From: Fusarium oxysporum f. sp. lycopersici 4287 | Taxonomy: Eukaryota > Ascomycota > Sordariomycetes > Hypocreales > Nectriaceae | Length of the DNA stretch: 64,000 nucleotides | Direction of reading: 5' to 3' | Assembly (NCBI RefSeq): GCF_000149955.1 | Contig: NC_031000.1 | Location: 654,761-718,760, forward strand | Shown: positions 34,369-44,905 of the stretch, piece by piece | Position numbering within the stretch: position 1 is the stretch's first letter | Layout: every line of letters begins with the position of its first letter | Notes under the pieces: generated by a model | What the model saw: the letters and a program-made list of their open reading frames with translations, nothing else | Databases searched by the model: none | Told to the model about the DNA's origin: nothing | Made by a program: the position numbers and the translations under genes

Positions 34369-36229
34369 ACGTACATGATAAGCGAAATGGTCAGATAAGC
34401 GAAATGGTCACTTTTTCTCAACCTCTGAACTAGAACTCGGAATAAAAACACAACAAATTAATTAATTAATTAAAACTTCTCACTATACTCTTCCCCAGAT
34501 GTCTCAATTATTACCTAACAGGTTCTTGCATTATGACCAGGCTTACCGCATATACCACAATGCCGAACCCTTGGTCGCGCCGACTTTCCTTGACCACCAC
34601 TTCGGGATGATTCGGCCACTACCTGCGCATCAACATCCATCTGATCAATTACTTGCCTTCCTTCCTCTACTGTCATTACCCCTCTCTTCTGCAGTCGGGT
34701 CCTTCTTGCCCTCCGGCGCCGGCTTAATACCTCATTTGCCTGTTGAAGGTCTTGGACCTGACCCCGTAATAAGGTAACCTCATGCATAACTGCCTTTGTT
34801 CCCTTTGAAAGAGACTTCAGAGCGCCTAGGATTGATTCTGGGGAGCTGTTCTGATGCCTTCTAATTCGTCTTTCAATATATTCAGACTGAGACCCAGCCT
34901 CAAGCACGGTCTTTGGGGTCTTTGAGACCCAAGGTGTTGACGGGCTAGCCATCTCCTCAACTGGCGTTGGAGTCCGTTGCTGCATATCAAGCTTTGAGAC
35001 CACATTTTCCGCATCCAGGGGAACAAGCCCAGCTCCTCTAAAGGCCGACTTGATATTTCTTTCTGTCATAGTGGCTTGAAATGCGGCATAAAAGGCCGGA
35101 AAGAACTCAGTCTTCGAAACGTGGGTTATAGAGCATCTGATCAAATGCTCTATTTCTCGACCGTAAGCATTCTTAAGCACGCTAAAGCACCCGACGTCAA
35201 GGGGCTGAAGTAGATGAGACGAATGAGGCGGCATACAAAGCCTAATGATCTTATTTTCCTCGCAATATCTCTCGAAGTCGATCGAGTGGTGGCTTTCATG
35301 CCCATCAAGGATTAAGAGACGATAGGAACCAGTTGATCGATTGGTCGTACACCGGTCAAAGTGCTTTAGCCACTCTAAACCTGTATCGTTATCTGTCCAG
35401 CCATTTTGGGTTGTTGTAATAGCCCAATCGCCCGGGAGGTTGCTTTCTTGGTACCAGTTGGCGAGGTGATATTGGCCCGCACCGATGATAAACGGCTGGA
35501 CCGCCCAGCCATCCGCATTAATCGCCTGAATGACCGTAATCCATTCCCGGTTTCCAGGCTGCACTGATTTTGGTTTTCCACGCCTATCTGTACCTGTGAC
35601 GACCATTCCGCTTGCAATCATGCCCATAAGAAAGCCAGTCTCGTCAACGTTATAGATATCATTTGATCGGATGCCATATTTCGCGATTGTATTCGCCACA
35701 AGCGTAAACCAGTTACGGATAATAGTTGGATCTTCACACTTGGCTCTCTGGTAGTCGTATTTCCGAAAAGAACGCGTCTTAAGGTCTGGGTGTCGCTTGA
35801 CGAAGTTTGAAGCCCAACGCGTGCCGACTGGTGGCGCGTCGCGGTCGGCAAGTAATTGATCAGCCATTTCTTTCACACTACATAGCCGGGGGGAAAATCC
35901 TCGCGAATCCAGGTCGAGAATAAACTGAATAAGAGTCTCTTCCTCTAAATCAGATAGTTTGCGTGAATTAGGCATTATATCGCGTCGAGCAGGAATGCCA
36001 TTATATCGGTTAAGGAGGTTACTATAGCGAACTTTATAGATCTTTGCAGCGCGTCGAAGACTCAATTTTGGGTCATTCTGGTAGGCTTGAAGTGCAAGAA
36101 TGATATTTGCCTCATTAATTGATTGTGGCATATCAAGTGGTTGAGGAATAAGTAATCAAATAGAAAGAGGAGAGATTGAGGGAAAAGTGACCATTTCGCT
36201 TATCTGACCATTTCGCTTATCATGTACGT
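34369..36229. mobile_element. pogo/Fot-like DNA transposon 1, complete
   Basis: The element is 1861 bases long, with 47-base perfect terminal inverted repeats (34369-34415 and 36183-36229) flanked by TA on both sides, the pogo-family target duplication. Each end starts ACGTACAT and then carries a 17-base unit, GATAAGCGAAATGGTCA, twice in tandem. It encodes an intact 538-residue transposase on the minus strand. All parts expected for an autonomous element are present. It lies between HPPD and the second regulator. Confidence 0.95.
34515..36131 (-). CDS. pogo-like DDD transposase, 538 aa, intact
   Basis: The protein binds the inverted repeats and catalyses cut-and-paste transposition into TA. 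The N-terminus has a psq-type helix-turn-helix (LSLRRAAKIYKVRYSNLLNRY), given here by its core AAKIYKVRYSNLL. It is followed by a CENP-B/HTH_Tnp_Tc5 domain (LSDLEEETLIQFILDLDSRG, VGTRWASNFVKRHPDL). The DDE superfamily core shows NVDETGF, LILDGHESHHS and LLQPLDVGCF, giving the Asp-Asp-Asp triad usual for Fot/pogo. A basic segment (RRRRARRTRLQKR) and a final CGICGKPGHNARTC zinc knuckle close the protein. Length and frame are complete. Confidence 0.95.
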   Translation of the reverse strand: MPQSINEANIILALQAYQNDPKLSLRRAAKIYKVRYSNLLNRYNGIPARRDIMPNSRKLSDLEEETLIQFILDLDSRGFSPRLCSVKEMADQLLADRDAPPVGTRWASNFVKRHPDLKTRSFRKYDYQRAKCEDPTIIRNWFTLVANTIAKYGIRSNDIYNVDETGFLMGMIASGMVVTGTDRRGKPKSVQPGNREWITVIQAINADGWAVQPFIIGAGQYHLANWYQESNLPGDWAITTTQNGWTDNDTGLEWLKHFDRCTTNRSTGSYRLLILDGHESHHSIDFERYCEENKIIRLCMPPHSSHLLQPLDVGCFSVLKNAYGREIEHLIRCSITHVSKTEFFPAFYAAFQATMTERNIKSAFRGAGLVPLDAENVVSKLDMQQRTPTPVEEMASPSTPWVSKTPKTVLEAGSQSEYIERRIRRHQNSSPESILGALKSLSKGTKAVMHEVTLLRGQVQDLQQANEVLSRRRRARRTRLQKRGVMTVEEGRQVIDQMDVDAQVVAESSRSGGQGKSARPRVRHCGICGKPGHNARTC

Positions 36230-37305
36230 TATACTACTTTAGATCTTTATAGCTCCTAATATTACTTATCTAATTAGTCTCCTATAATATAAGATATCTT
36301 CTAATATATAGCTAAGACTATCTTAAGAATAAACTTAACCAGCTTCTATTCCTATTTTTTTATCTCTCTATATACTATCTCTTTCAGGGAGTAAATCCTA
36401 AGATTATACTTATATTCTACTCTTCCTTTAGGCATAAGTTCTCCAATTTATTAAGGCAAAATATAGTCTAAGCTACGCATTATTATAATACTCTTAGGAT
36501 TATCTAGATTTACTTATCTAAGGTAATCCCGGAATTCTAGAAGTTCTAGTTAATAAAGCTATTAGATATAGTTACTTAGATTAATATACTGCTATAGGTT
36601 ATAGGCATATACTAGTTTCTTAAACTTATTAGACCAGGAATCCTAATCCTCTAGAGATGCATAGGTAATGGCCCTTTTAGCATATTTTGTTAATATTATG
36701 ATAAAATAAACCGAAGGTTATATACATTTAGGTACATAGGTCACTAAGATGTAATTAAGACTCTTAATTGTTAGATATTACGTATATTCGGTCTATTAAT
36801 CTAAATTGGTATATTTATCTTAGCGGTTTTACTATTTCGGTTATAATCTTAAAATATCCCTACTTGCACGTGAGACCCCAGCACCTGTTCAACAGGGTCA
36901 AACGAATAACCAACAGGGGCAGATTTCAACACAGAACAATGAATACATCAATCTGCATCAATGAACCGAATACACGTAATGTTTGGCAGATTTTAGTAGA
37001 GGAAATTAATATCCTAAGAAACTGAAATATACTATGCATATATTAGATATCTTTTGCTATTCTTAACTACGATTATTAGTTATGTTCATTAACGTTTGTG
37101 GGTTTATTTTAAAACTCGAGTATTATTAATACCCTAAAGGGCACGCGGTCTGTATTCCGTCCTTCTCCACAATAAGCCTAGGTTAGCCGAAATTCGGGGG
37201 ACGATGTCCGCATATTGGTCATGAATATGGATGGCATAAGTATTTCTGGATTTCGTCAATACACACTGGAAAATATACTTGTTATCTTGCCTTTAACTTG
37301 TGATT
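36230..37305. other. TA-rich RIP-like block and promoter of regulator 2
   Basis: From 36232 to about 37130 the sequence is extremely AT-rich and full of TATA, CTTA and TAAG words with no coding frame, as in heavily RIP-mutated repeats. The last 170 bases before 37306 are closer to normal composition and form the promoter side of the second regulator. Confidence 0.5.
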
Positions 37306-39810
37306 ATGCAACAAATTAATGCGCAGGTTAATGATCTATCGCGCATCGCCAATTTACAAACACCGTCATCAACGAATAGTCCTTTTGAATCAGGTCCCGT
37401 CAAAGCTGCAAACCCGTCCCGCATTGTGATTGAGTTATCTGCTAGTCCTCCTGAGTCGGCAAAACAATCGTCATTGGCTCATGCTTCTCCACGGCGCAAC
37501 AGTAAAGATCCGATTGCACTTTCAAAAAGGACAAGGGGTCCCGTATGTATATAGACCTGTTCCCGACTAAAGGTCTTATCGCTAACTCGAGACATTCCCC
37601 ATCACCAAGTATGTCGCAATTGCTTGGTATGTTCAAGGTTTTCCTATACCCCAGCTTATTACAAAGCAAATCTCTTGTCTGACTTTATTGCCGTAGTAAT
37701 GGGTGTAGGCGACGTAAGGGCAAATGCAGTGGAGGCAATCCGTGTAGACGATGCGCCAACTTGAAAATGCCATGTCTTTACAACTCCAACACCAAGCGGA
37801 ACTGGCGATTATCCGATGAACCTGAGGAACTTGAGGATATGGTTAGACGAAATTCCCCATCACAGCGCACCATGGAACTGTCACACCAGTCCGCAGGCAG
37901 TATGCAAGACCTTTCAACACCCGAGGAAATTCCGGAAGGAATGCCGCTTGCGATAAACATTCCTTTCGACGACCTATTCCTTTCGGCGTGTATGAATTTT
38001 GGAGGACAGCCTACTAACCAAGCGGATTTTCCTCAACTGGATGCGTTTGGCATCTCTCAGCATTCCCTCCACATAGCTGAAGGCTTTGACGGAAACAGCA
38101 ATTTTACCTGGGATTTCGCGTCTGGAGGTTCTATTGAAAGGAGAAGCTATCCTACAAAGGCGTCTGATACGTTCAGTGACGAGACGTCGTTTCATCCGTT
38201 ACCTGAATTCAATCAAGATGAGATCATCAAATTATGCCGCTTGTACAAGGGTGGAATTGGATCCATGTACCCAATCATCGACACGGAATCACTTCTCACC
38301 TTTGTGAGGACCACTCCACTCTCTAACCTGACTGAGAGTTGTAATATCGTTGAACCAATTGTCGGCCTCAACGTCCTTCGGCTGAAGCTCATTATATGCT
38401 GTGCTCTAACAGTCGAAGGAGAAAGTCAAAACGAAAAGGCAGACCGGATCTACGCGAGTATAAGGGGCTTCTCTTTCAATATGCTCAGCCTTGAGACCGA
38501 CGGATCGTCTTCTCTCGATCTCTTGGTACTACTGGCAATATATCACATTCTGGCCCAGAATGACGTGCTTGCTGAGAAGAAAATTTGGCAGCTGGGACGC
38601 TCATGTTTAGAAAAAGGCTTACACCGAAAACCGAATATCGACAAAATCCACAGCGATGAGGGTCGAAAGAATGCGCTGACTACTTTCTGGACTGCCTACG
38701 TGCTCGACCAACAACTGAGACTCAACACAGGCTTACCATGTGTTATTGCGGAACACCTCATTGATAAAGAGCTTCCTCTTCCCGTAAGTGGCAACAATTT
38801 AGTCAACACGTCTGAAGACCCCGCTGACAATAAAACCAGGATCGGGATTCCTACCTTATGGCTATCATAAGTTGGACTAGAATTAGTGCCAAAGTCTCAA
38901 ATCAGTGGTCGTATAGAGATTCATCACTGCCTTCAAACAATAGCATTGAAATTATAGATACAGAGATTCTAGAGTGGTACAGGGCTTTACCCGAACAGAT
39001 GAAGGTTCAAAGCCCACAATCGCGAACTTCTTATCCGAATGTTGGAGCGAAGCGCCTCGAATATCGCAGGGTATTGCTTTTCTTTAAATTACTTCAGGTA
39101 TGGAGCCCATAGTGACTGCATAATGTGACAATTACTGACGGACCTAGATACGTATGTCGCTGTACGCTTCAGTTCTGAGCAGTTCATCAAGCATTATGAT
39201 GAACTCACAACAGTCGGAACGGGCTGTATCACTTGCTAAACACACAATCCAGTATCTGACGTCTTTGGAGGATGTGGAACTGGATTATTTCACCAAATTG
39301 TTCCATCCTTACCTTCTGCTATCTACGATAACAATCCTCTTCCTGGCCTCTGTCTATGCTCCGGCGAATATCAGAGATAATTGTCAAGAAGATTTCAAGG
39401 CTAGTCTTGGACTGACAGCATCTCTGCTTCAAAAGAGTTGGCTTTCACAGCGCTTATGGGGGGCTATCAAGTCGCTTAAGCATGTAGCACCCCGATATGG
39501 CCTTGATCTCAACGACTGTCACTCAACGGCGATAGTGAGGGAAATGGGTCTTTCGCACGAGCAGAGTCCGAGAGGTCAAGTGGAACAGCCATCGGTCAAT
39601 TTGCCCCCTCAATTGCGAGGTCAGAGACACCCAGACGCATCTTTGAATGGTCGTCAGATTCAGCAAGAGCTATCACGTATTACTGAGGCATATGTAAGCC
39701 TCGGCAAGTTGGGATACAAGGCGGATATAACGATTTTTCTTATAATGAGGGACCTTATACAGGGCAGTAGCTTTGATTCAGAGAGGCATAGGGGGTCTAT
39801 AGTATTATAG
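37306..39810 (+). CDS. Zn2Cys6 transcription factor, paralogue 2, 753 aa
   Basis: Five exons (37306-37542, 37611-37627, 37697-38783, 38840-39097, 39148-39810) give 753 residues. Splicing rebuilds the zinc cluster CNGCRRRKGKC...CRRCANLKMPC at residues 85-111, with the first Cys codon split across intron 2 exactly as in paralogue 1. The regulatory domain follows (DEIIKLCRLYKGG, LRLKLIICCAL, GRSCLEKGLHRK, QRLWGAIKSLKHVAPRYGLDL). Here the residue before the third Cys is Lys and VKC becomes GKC, a small change in the recognition region, so DNA preference may have shifted. It starts with the same TGTGATTATGCAAC context as paralogue 1. All splice sites are canonical and the gene seems intact. Confidence 0.85.
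37611..37627 (+). other. 17-base microexon of regulator 2
   Basis: TATGTCGCAATTGCTTG lies between an ACCAAG acceptor and a GTATGT donor and encodes YVAIA plus two bases of Cys. Length and phase match the microexon of paralogue 1. Confidence 0.75.
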
Positions 39811-40213
39811 CGTAATATAGAATTTTGTTTTCTTCTTATTTGGACATACATAACCTGACAGAAGTAATCCCCAACTGGAAGTTATAATAACTTGCAGCGC
39901 TTTGCTCCAGACAAGGGTAGACAGCTCGACTGCTGCTATCTCGATATAGACCATACTTTAAAAGTGGGTACCTGGTATAGTGTTCTATTTCAACCTATAT
40001 TTAAGCCTTGAGATATGTATCTAGTATTCGGCCGTTTTGACCTGCTTGGTTAACCTTAGCTATATATATAGGAGATGGCATCTGGGTCAGGGTTTGGCAG
40101 AAAAGGCAGGTCTTCCTAATAAGGAAATATAAGTCTGAGGTAAAATGCAACTTACTATTAAATCTATTTCTAAATATTTCTAGTAAATTTAGATTTTATT
40201 AAATATTTATATA
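39811..40213. other. AT-rich flank between regulator 2 and pogo 2
   Basis: No gene is seen. The composition is AT-rich towards the transposon end. The TA at 40212-40213 is the left target duplication. Confidence 0.4.
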
Positions 40214-42073
40214 ACGTGCATGATAAGCGAGTGTCGCAGACAAGCGAGTGTCGCAAAAATCTCAACCTTTAAACTAAACACTACCATCAAAACACCACAA
40301 ACTGTCTAATCGATTAAAATTACTCACTATTCTCTTCTCCAGATACCTTAATATCCTCCTGACATGTTCTTGCATTATGTCCCGTCTTGCCGCATACACT
40401 ACAGCGCCGAACCCCCGGTCGCGCCGACCTTCCTTGACCACCATTCCTCGAAGATTCGGCCACTACCTGCATATCAACATTCATCTGATCAATTAAATCT
40501 CTTGCTTCCCCTACAGCCATCACTCCTCCTTTCTGTAGTCGGGTTCTTTTTGCCCTTCGGCGCCGGCTTAGTATCTCATTTGCATCTCGAACTTCTCCGA
40601 GCTCAGCCTTCAATAAGGCATTTTCATGCATTATTGCCTTTGTTCCCTTTGCAAGTGACTTCAGAGCTCCTAGTATTGACTCTGGGAAGCTACTTTGGTG
40701 CCTTCTGATTCGCCTGTTGAGGTATTCAGACTGAGATTCGGCCTCGAGAACTGTCTTTGGTGTCTTTGAAATCCAAGGCTGAGTCTGGCTGGCCTCCTCC
40801 ACGGGAGGCGTTGGAGTCCGTAGCTGCACATCAAGCTTTGAGATCACACTTTCGGGGTCTAACGGAACAAGCCCAGCTCCTCTTAAAGCCCCTCTGATAT
40901 TCTTTTCGGTCATAGTAGCTTGAAAGGCGGCGACAAAGGCAGGAAAGAACTCGGTCTTCGAAATGTGATGTACAGACCTTTTGATCAGATCCTCAATTTC
41001 TCGACCATATGCCTTTTTGAGCGGCCCAAAGCACCCAACATCGAGAGGCTGGAGCAGGTGAGACGCATGAGCCGGCATACAGAGCGTAACAATCTTGTTT
41101 GCCTCACAATATCTCTCAAATTCGACAGAGTGATGACTTTCGTGGCCATCAAGGATCAGAAGACGATAGGAACCAACTGATCGATCAGCTGTGCGTCGAT
41201 CAAAGTGCCTTAGCCACTCAAGGCCCAGTTCGTTATTTGTCCAGCCATTTTGGCTCATTGCAATAACCCAATCGCGCGGAAGGGTAGGTTCTTCGTGCCA
41301 GTTGGCAAGGTGATTTTGGCCCGCGCCAATGATGAACGGTTCAATCGCCTGGCCTTCCGCATTAATCGCCTGAATGACGGTAATCCATTCACGGTTTCCA
41401 GGCTGCACTGATTTTGGTCTTCCAAGCTTTTCTGAACCTGTGACGACCATTCCGCTTGAAATCATACCCATCATAAAGCCAGTCTCATCAAAATTCCAAA
41501 TATCATGTGATTGGATACCATATTTCGCAATTGCGTTCTCTACAAGCCTAAACCAATTGCGAATAATAGTTGGATCTTCACATTTAGCTCTCTGGTAGTC
41601 ATATCTCCGAAAGAAACGCGTCTTGAGCTCTGGTTGTCGCTTGACGAAGTTTGAAGCCCAGCGCGTGCCGACGGGTGATGCATTGCGGTCAGCGAGGAGA
41701 CAATTGGCCATTGCTTCAACAAAAGACACTCGTGGGGGAAACCCTTGCGAATCTAGCTTGAGAATAAACTGAACTAAGGTCTCTTCTTCTAGATCAGAGA
41801 GTTTCCGAGAGTTCGGGACAATATCGCGTCGTGATTGAACGCCGCGTCGGCGGCGTTATAAAGTACGGGAATGAACGTGATACATTTCTGCGGCGCGCCG
41901 GGCACTTAATTTTGGGTTATTTTGAAGGGCTTTAAGTGCAAGAAGGATTCTACCTTCGTTATTAGGCTCTGACATGCCTAGTGGTTGAGAATTATCTGAT
42001 CGGATAGTGATGATGTAGGGTGAGGCATTTTAGCGACACTCGCTTGTCTGCGACACTCGCTTATCATGCACGT
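40214..42073. mobile_element. pogo/Fot-like DNA transposon 2
   Basis: The element is 1860 bases long, with 41-base perfect terminal inverted repeats (40214-40254 and 42033-42073) flanked by TA. The ends begin ACGTGCAT and then carry GATAAGCGAGTGTCGCA and GACAAGCGAGTGTCGCA in tandem. It has the same plan as element 1 but different recognition halves. Its transposase frame has one stop, so it is probably non-autonomous unless helped in trans. Confidence 0.93.
40320..41975 (-). pseudogene. pogo-like transposase with one premature stop
   Basis: The full frame runs from ATG at 41975 to 40320 and is broken once, by TAA at 41856-41858, after the first 39 codons (MSEPNNEGR...SRTL). From there it is open again (RRRRGVQSRRDIVPNSRKL) through the CENP-B-type domain and the DDD core: NFDETGF, LILDGHESHHS, LLQPLDVGCF. 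It ends in a CSVCGKTGHNARTC knuckle. A CAA-to-TAA change would explain the stop and is the CpA-to-TpA type RIP makes. A start at 41729 would lose the psq helix-turn-helix and part of the second DNA-binding domain. The catalytic core closely resembles that of element 1, while the N-terminal DNA-binding part differs more. Confidence 0.9.
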
Positions 42074-43007
42074 TATCTATCACGTCGGCTACATAGACAA
42101 CCAGCACCATTGTGCAAAAGTCTTCTATTAGCACCTGATGAATTGGAATGAATGACAGTACTGGACAATAGTATGTATATACACGGGGTGCCCCGTTTTG
42201 GCATAAGGTCATAATAACTGAAATCCCAATGTGTCGGTCCCGAAGGAGCTGGTTCGATGTGGCGCATATTCGGGATGGACGGTCTCAAACGTACATTCAT
42301 GATTGGATTAACAATCAAGGGGCACGCATCGTGTCGACGCGAGGTTTATAACAGAGAGCGGCAGTGAACGTGGTTAGCGCATCGTACTTGAAGGCTCAAT
42401 GAGTATGGCCGGGTTCTCATGGGCCAATGCTAATTGTTAGTGTTGCAGACTGAATAGTAGGGCGGACGTTCAGAGGAGTGCATGTGATGTGCTGAGCTGA
42501 CCACAATGATTGTGACGATGGGTAATTACTTAATTTGATGGTAAGCCTTTAGGAACCGGGTTAAATCATGCAAAGATACCAAAACCCACAGAGATAAACT
42601 AGAAATGGATCGACAGCTGGATGTCGTCCACCGCGCGGCAGACACCGCGGGCCCCTTGCATCTCAGTCGAGAATAACGGCAATGAACCGCGCGGTATCAT
42701 GGCCCAATGGCGCTACTCAGTGTCGAGGCTAGTAAACTCGACGCGAATATCCTAATAGAGTAAAGCGTGGAGATTTCATTATTACTAGTCGGTCTTACGG
42801 CATCTTGGCATTCGCCGATGCCCACTTCCTAAAGTCTCCGAGATCCACCTACTAAAGACTGATGGTGTTTATTAGATCAAAGCCAGGTTTCAGTATAATA
42901 ACCATAAGTTACATCCTCCCGCCTCATCTGAACCAAACTTGGAGTGCCATTCCACATCCTATTCTTGTTTCATTCCTCGCTTTCACACCATCTGAGCTTC
43001 AGCAGTC
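42074..43007. promoter_or_regulatory. Upstream region of NmrA-like gene 1 with two CCGCGCGG sites
   Basis: CCGCGCGG occurs at 42631-42638 and 42687-42694, about 375 and 320 bases before the ATG at 43008. A further CCGCGG lies at 42645. No gene is present in the stretch. Confidence 0.5.
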
Positions 43008-43934
43008 ATGTCGCGTGCTCTTCTCATCACAGGAGCAACCGGTAAACAGGGTGGAGCTCTCATTGACTCCGTGCTTGCGCGGCAGCCAGCCAACTTTCTC
43101 CTCCTCGCCGTTACGCGCAATGCAAACTCCGCCTCTGCCAAACGCGTCGCTGCAAAATCCTCCTCGATCAAGCTCATCGAAGGAGATCTCAACGCTATCC
43201 CTGATCTTTTCAAATCTGCCAAGGCTGTGGCTGGAGAAGTCCCTCTGTGGGGTGTCTATTCAGTACAGGCTGCAGTCTCTACGGACAAGAGCATGACACT
43301 CGACATCGAGGTCCAACAGGGGAAAAGCTTAGTGGACGAATCAATCAAAGCGGGGGTTCAGCACTTTGTTTACAGTAGTGTTGAGCGCGGAGGTGATGAG
43401 AGGTCTTGGGTTAACCCCACACCGGTACCGCATTTCAAGACCAAGCATGAGATCGAGCTTCACCTCCGTGATGCCACGCAAGGGACGCCCATGGGCTGGA
43501 CGATCTTGCGTCCTACAATCTTTATGGACAATCTGTCGCCGGGATTCGAGAGTAAGGTTCTCCTTACCATACTCCGCGATACATTGAAAGAGAAGCCTTT
43601 ACAGTGGGTCTCTACTAAGGACATTGGCTTCTTCGGCGCCGAGGCTTTTCTACACCCGGATGTCTGGAACCAAAAGGCAATCGGCCTTGTCAGCGATGAG
43701 TTGACTGCGTCTCAACTTGATGAATCTTTTTTCAGAGCCACTGGGAAGCCAGCACCGACAACATTCGGTCTACTAGGGAAGGCTGTGAAGGCGGGAGTCA
43801 AGGAGCTGGGGGTAATGGTCGATTGGTTCAGAGATGAGGGTTATAAGGCAAATCGGTCAACCTTCCAAAGGGTTCATCCTGCTCATCAGACATTGGAATC
43901 TTGGTTGAGGGAGAGTTCATTTGCCAAAAAATAG
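43008..43934 (+). CDS. NmrA-like NAD(P)-binding protein 1, 308 aa
   Basis: A single-exon 308-residue protein of the atypical short-chain dehydrogenase superfamily. The N-terminal Rossmann motif is ITGATGKQGG, followed by strand-helix repeats, a SVERGG segment at the position of the substrate loop, and LRPTIFMDNL. NmrA/HSCARG-type proteins bind NAD(P) and act as redox-sensing regulators of transcription; some relatives are true reductases. The usual Tyr-x-x-x-Lys pair is replaced here by HFVYSSVERGG, so a sensing role is possible. There is no signal peptide. It stands at the left end of a block of quinone-related redox genes that share a CCGCGCGG promoter motif. Confidence 0.88.
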   Translation: MSRALLITGATGKQGGALIDSVLARQPANFLLLAVTRNANSASAKRVAAKSSSIKLIEGDLNAIPDLFKSAKAVAGEVPLWGVYSVQAAVSTDKSMTLDIEVQQGKSLVDESIKAGVQHFVYSSVERGGDERSWVNPTPVPHFKTKHEIELHLRDATQGTPMGWTILRPTIFMDNLSPGFESKVLLTILRDTLKEKPLQWVSTKDIGFFGAEAFLHPDVWNQKAIGLVSDELTASQLDESFFRATGKPAPTTFGLLGKAVKAGVKELGVMVDWFRDEGYKANRSTFQRVHPAHQTLESWLRESSFAKK

Positions 43935-44269
43935 ACAGATCTGATCTCGTTTTCATCCCGTTATCCTCTCATGGTGTAGGGTCTCAGGAAACACGAGGCA
44001 AGGTACATATTAAAATTGGGCCATGGTCCTGCGCACTAGACTTGCCCGGCGATATTCGTAGTTATCAATCTGATCAAACATGCCGTTCTCATTCATGCTG
44101 GCGGTAGAGTCGGGATACTTGTCTAGATTCTAACCTCGAAGCCACATCTCACGTGCTCATATAAGATCTGGTTAAACTAAGTTCATTATGTGGAAGCTGT
44201 ATGCAACCAGGGACTAACTGAATAATACGTTTATGCTGTATCCCGCTCATGCACGCGCGACAGGCTCAA
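43935..44269. other. Convergent 3' flanks, nothing seen
   Basis: This short stretch lies between the 3' ends of NmrA-like gene 1 and the FMN reductase gene. No feature is visible beyond likely 3' UTRs. Confidence 0.4.
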
Positions 44270-44905
44270 TCATTCCGTTGGGCTTGCGTTCAGCAAGCTT
44301 ATTAACTCATCCCAGCCTTTCGTGATGTCTCCCTTCTTATCCGCCCATAACGTTCCGTCGTCAGTCACAGATAAACCCAAGTCTTGCCCTGTCACAGCCT
44401 TCGGGGCGATTCCATTCTCCGCTGGACCAAAAGCGAGGTTGACTCCTTTCTCTACAACTCGAGCCTTGATAGCAAGACTTAACGATCGCTTCAAGTTCTG
44501 GTAAGAAAATGTTCCACCCATACCGCCGTAGCTGATAATAAAGAACGGCTTCTTTGTCCATTCGAAGTAGAGTAGATCGATCGCGTTCTTCAAGCCGGCC
44601 GGAACATTAAGGTTATACTCGGGTGTGACAACGACGAATGCGTCAAGAGGAGCAACGATCTTCGACCATGCTTTGGTAGTGTCTTTTGTGTACTGGTCGG
44701 TGCTGGTGATCTGAGCTGGCGGATACGGCTCATCGTAAACTGGAAGACCAAGATCTTTGATGTTGATCCTTTGTAACTTCACGGTATTGCTGTTGCCCAG
44801 GTGGTTCTGGATAATACCTTGTACCCAGTCTGTGATTTGGCTGCCAGCTTGTATTTGGCGTTGACTGCCGGCAATGATGCCGACCTGGTAGATACCGCTT
44901 GCCAT
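44270..44905 (-). CDS. NADPH-dependent FMN reductase, 211 aa
   Basis: A single-exon 211-residue flavodoxin-like protein. The N-terminal phosphate-binding loop is IIAGSQRQ. The signature VVVTPEYNLNVPAGLKNAIDLL is represented by TPEYN and GLKNAIDLL, and ISYGGMGG follows. Members reduce FMN, quinones, chromate or azo dyes with NAD(P)H in the cytosol, often as two-electron quinone reductases that avoid semiquinones. It is convergent with NmrA-like gene 1. Its upstream region carries CCGCGCGG about 230 bases before the ATG, so co-regulation with the neighbours is plausible. The gene is intact; the substrate is inferred from family only. Confidence 0.88.
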   Translation of the reverse strand: MASGIYQVGIIAGSQRQIQAGSQITDWVQGIIQNHLGNSNTVKLQRINIKDLGLPVYDEPYPPAQITSTDQYTKDTTKAWSKIVAPLDAFVVVTPEYNLNVPAGLKNAIDLLYFEWTKKPFFIISYGGMGGTFSYQNLKRSLSLAIKARVVEKGVNLAFGPAENGIAPKAVTGQDLGLSVTDDGTLWADKKGDITKGWDELISLLNASPTE

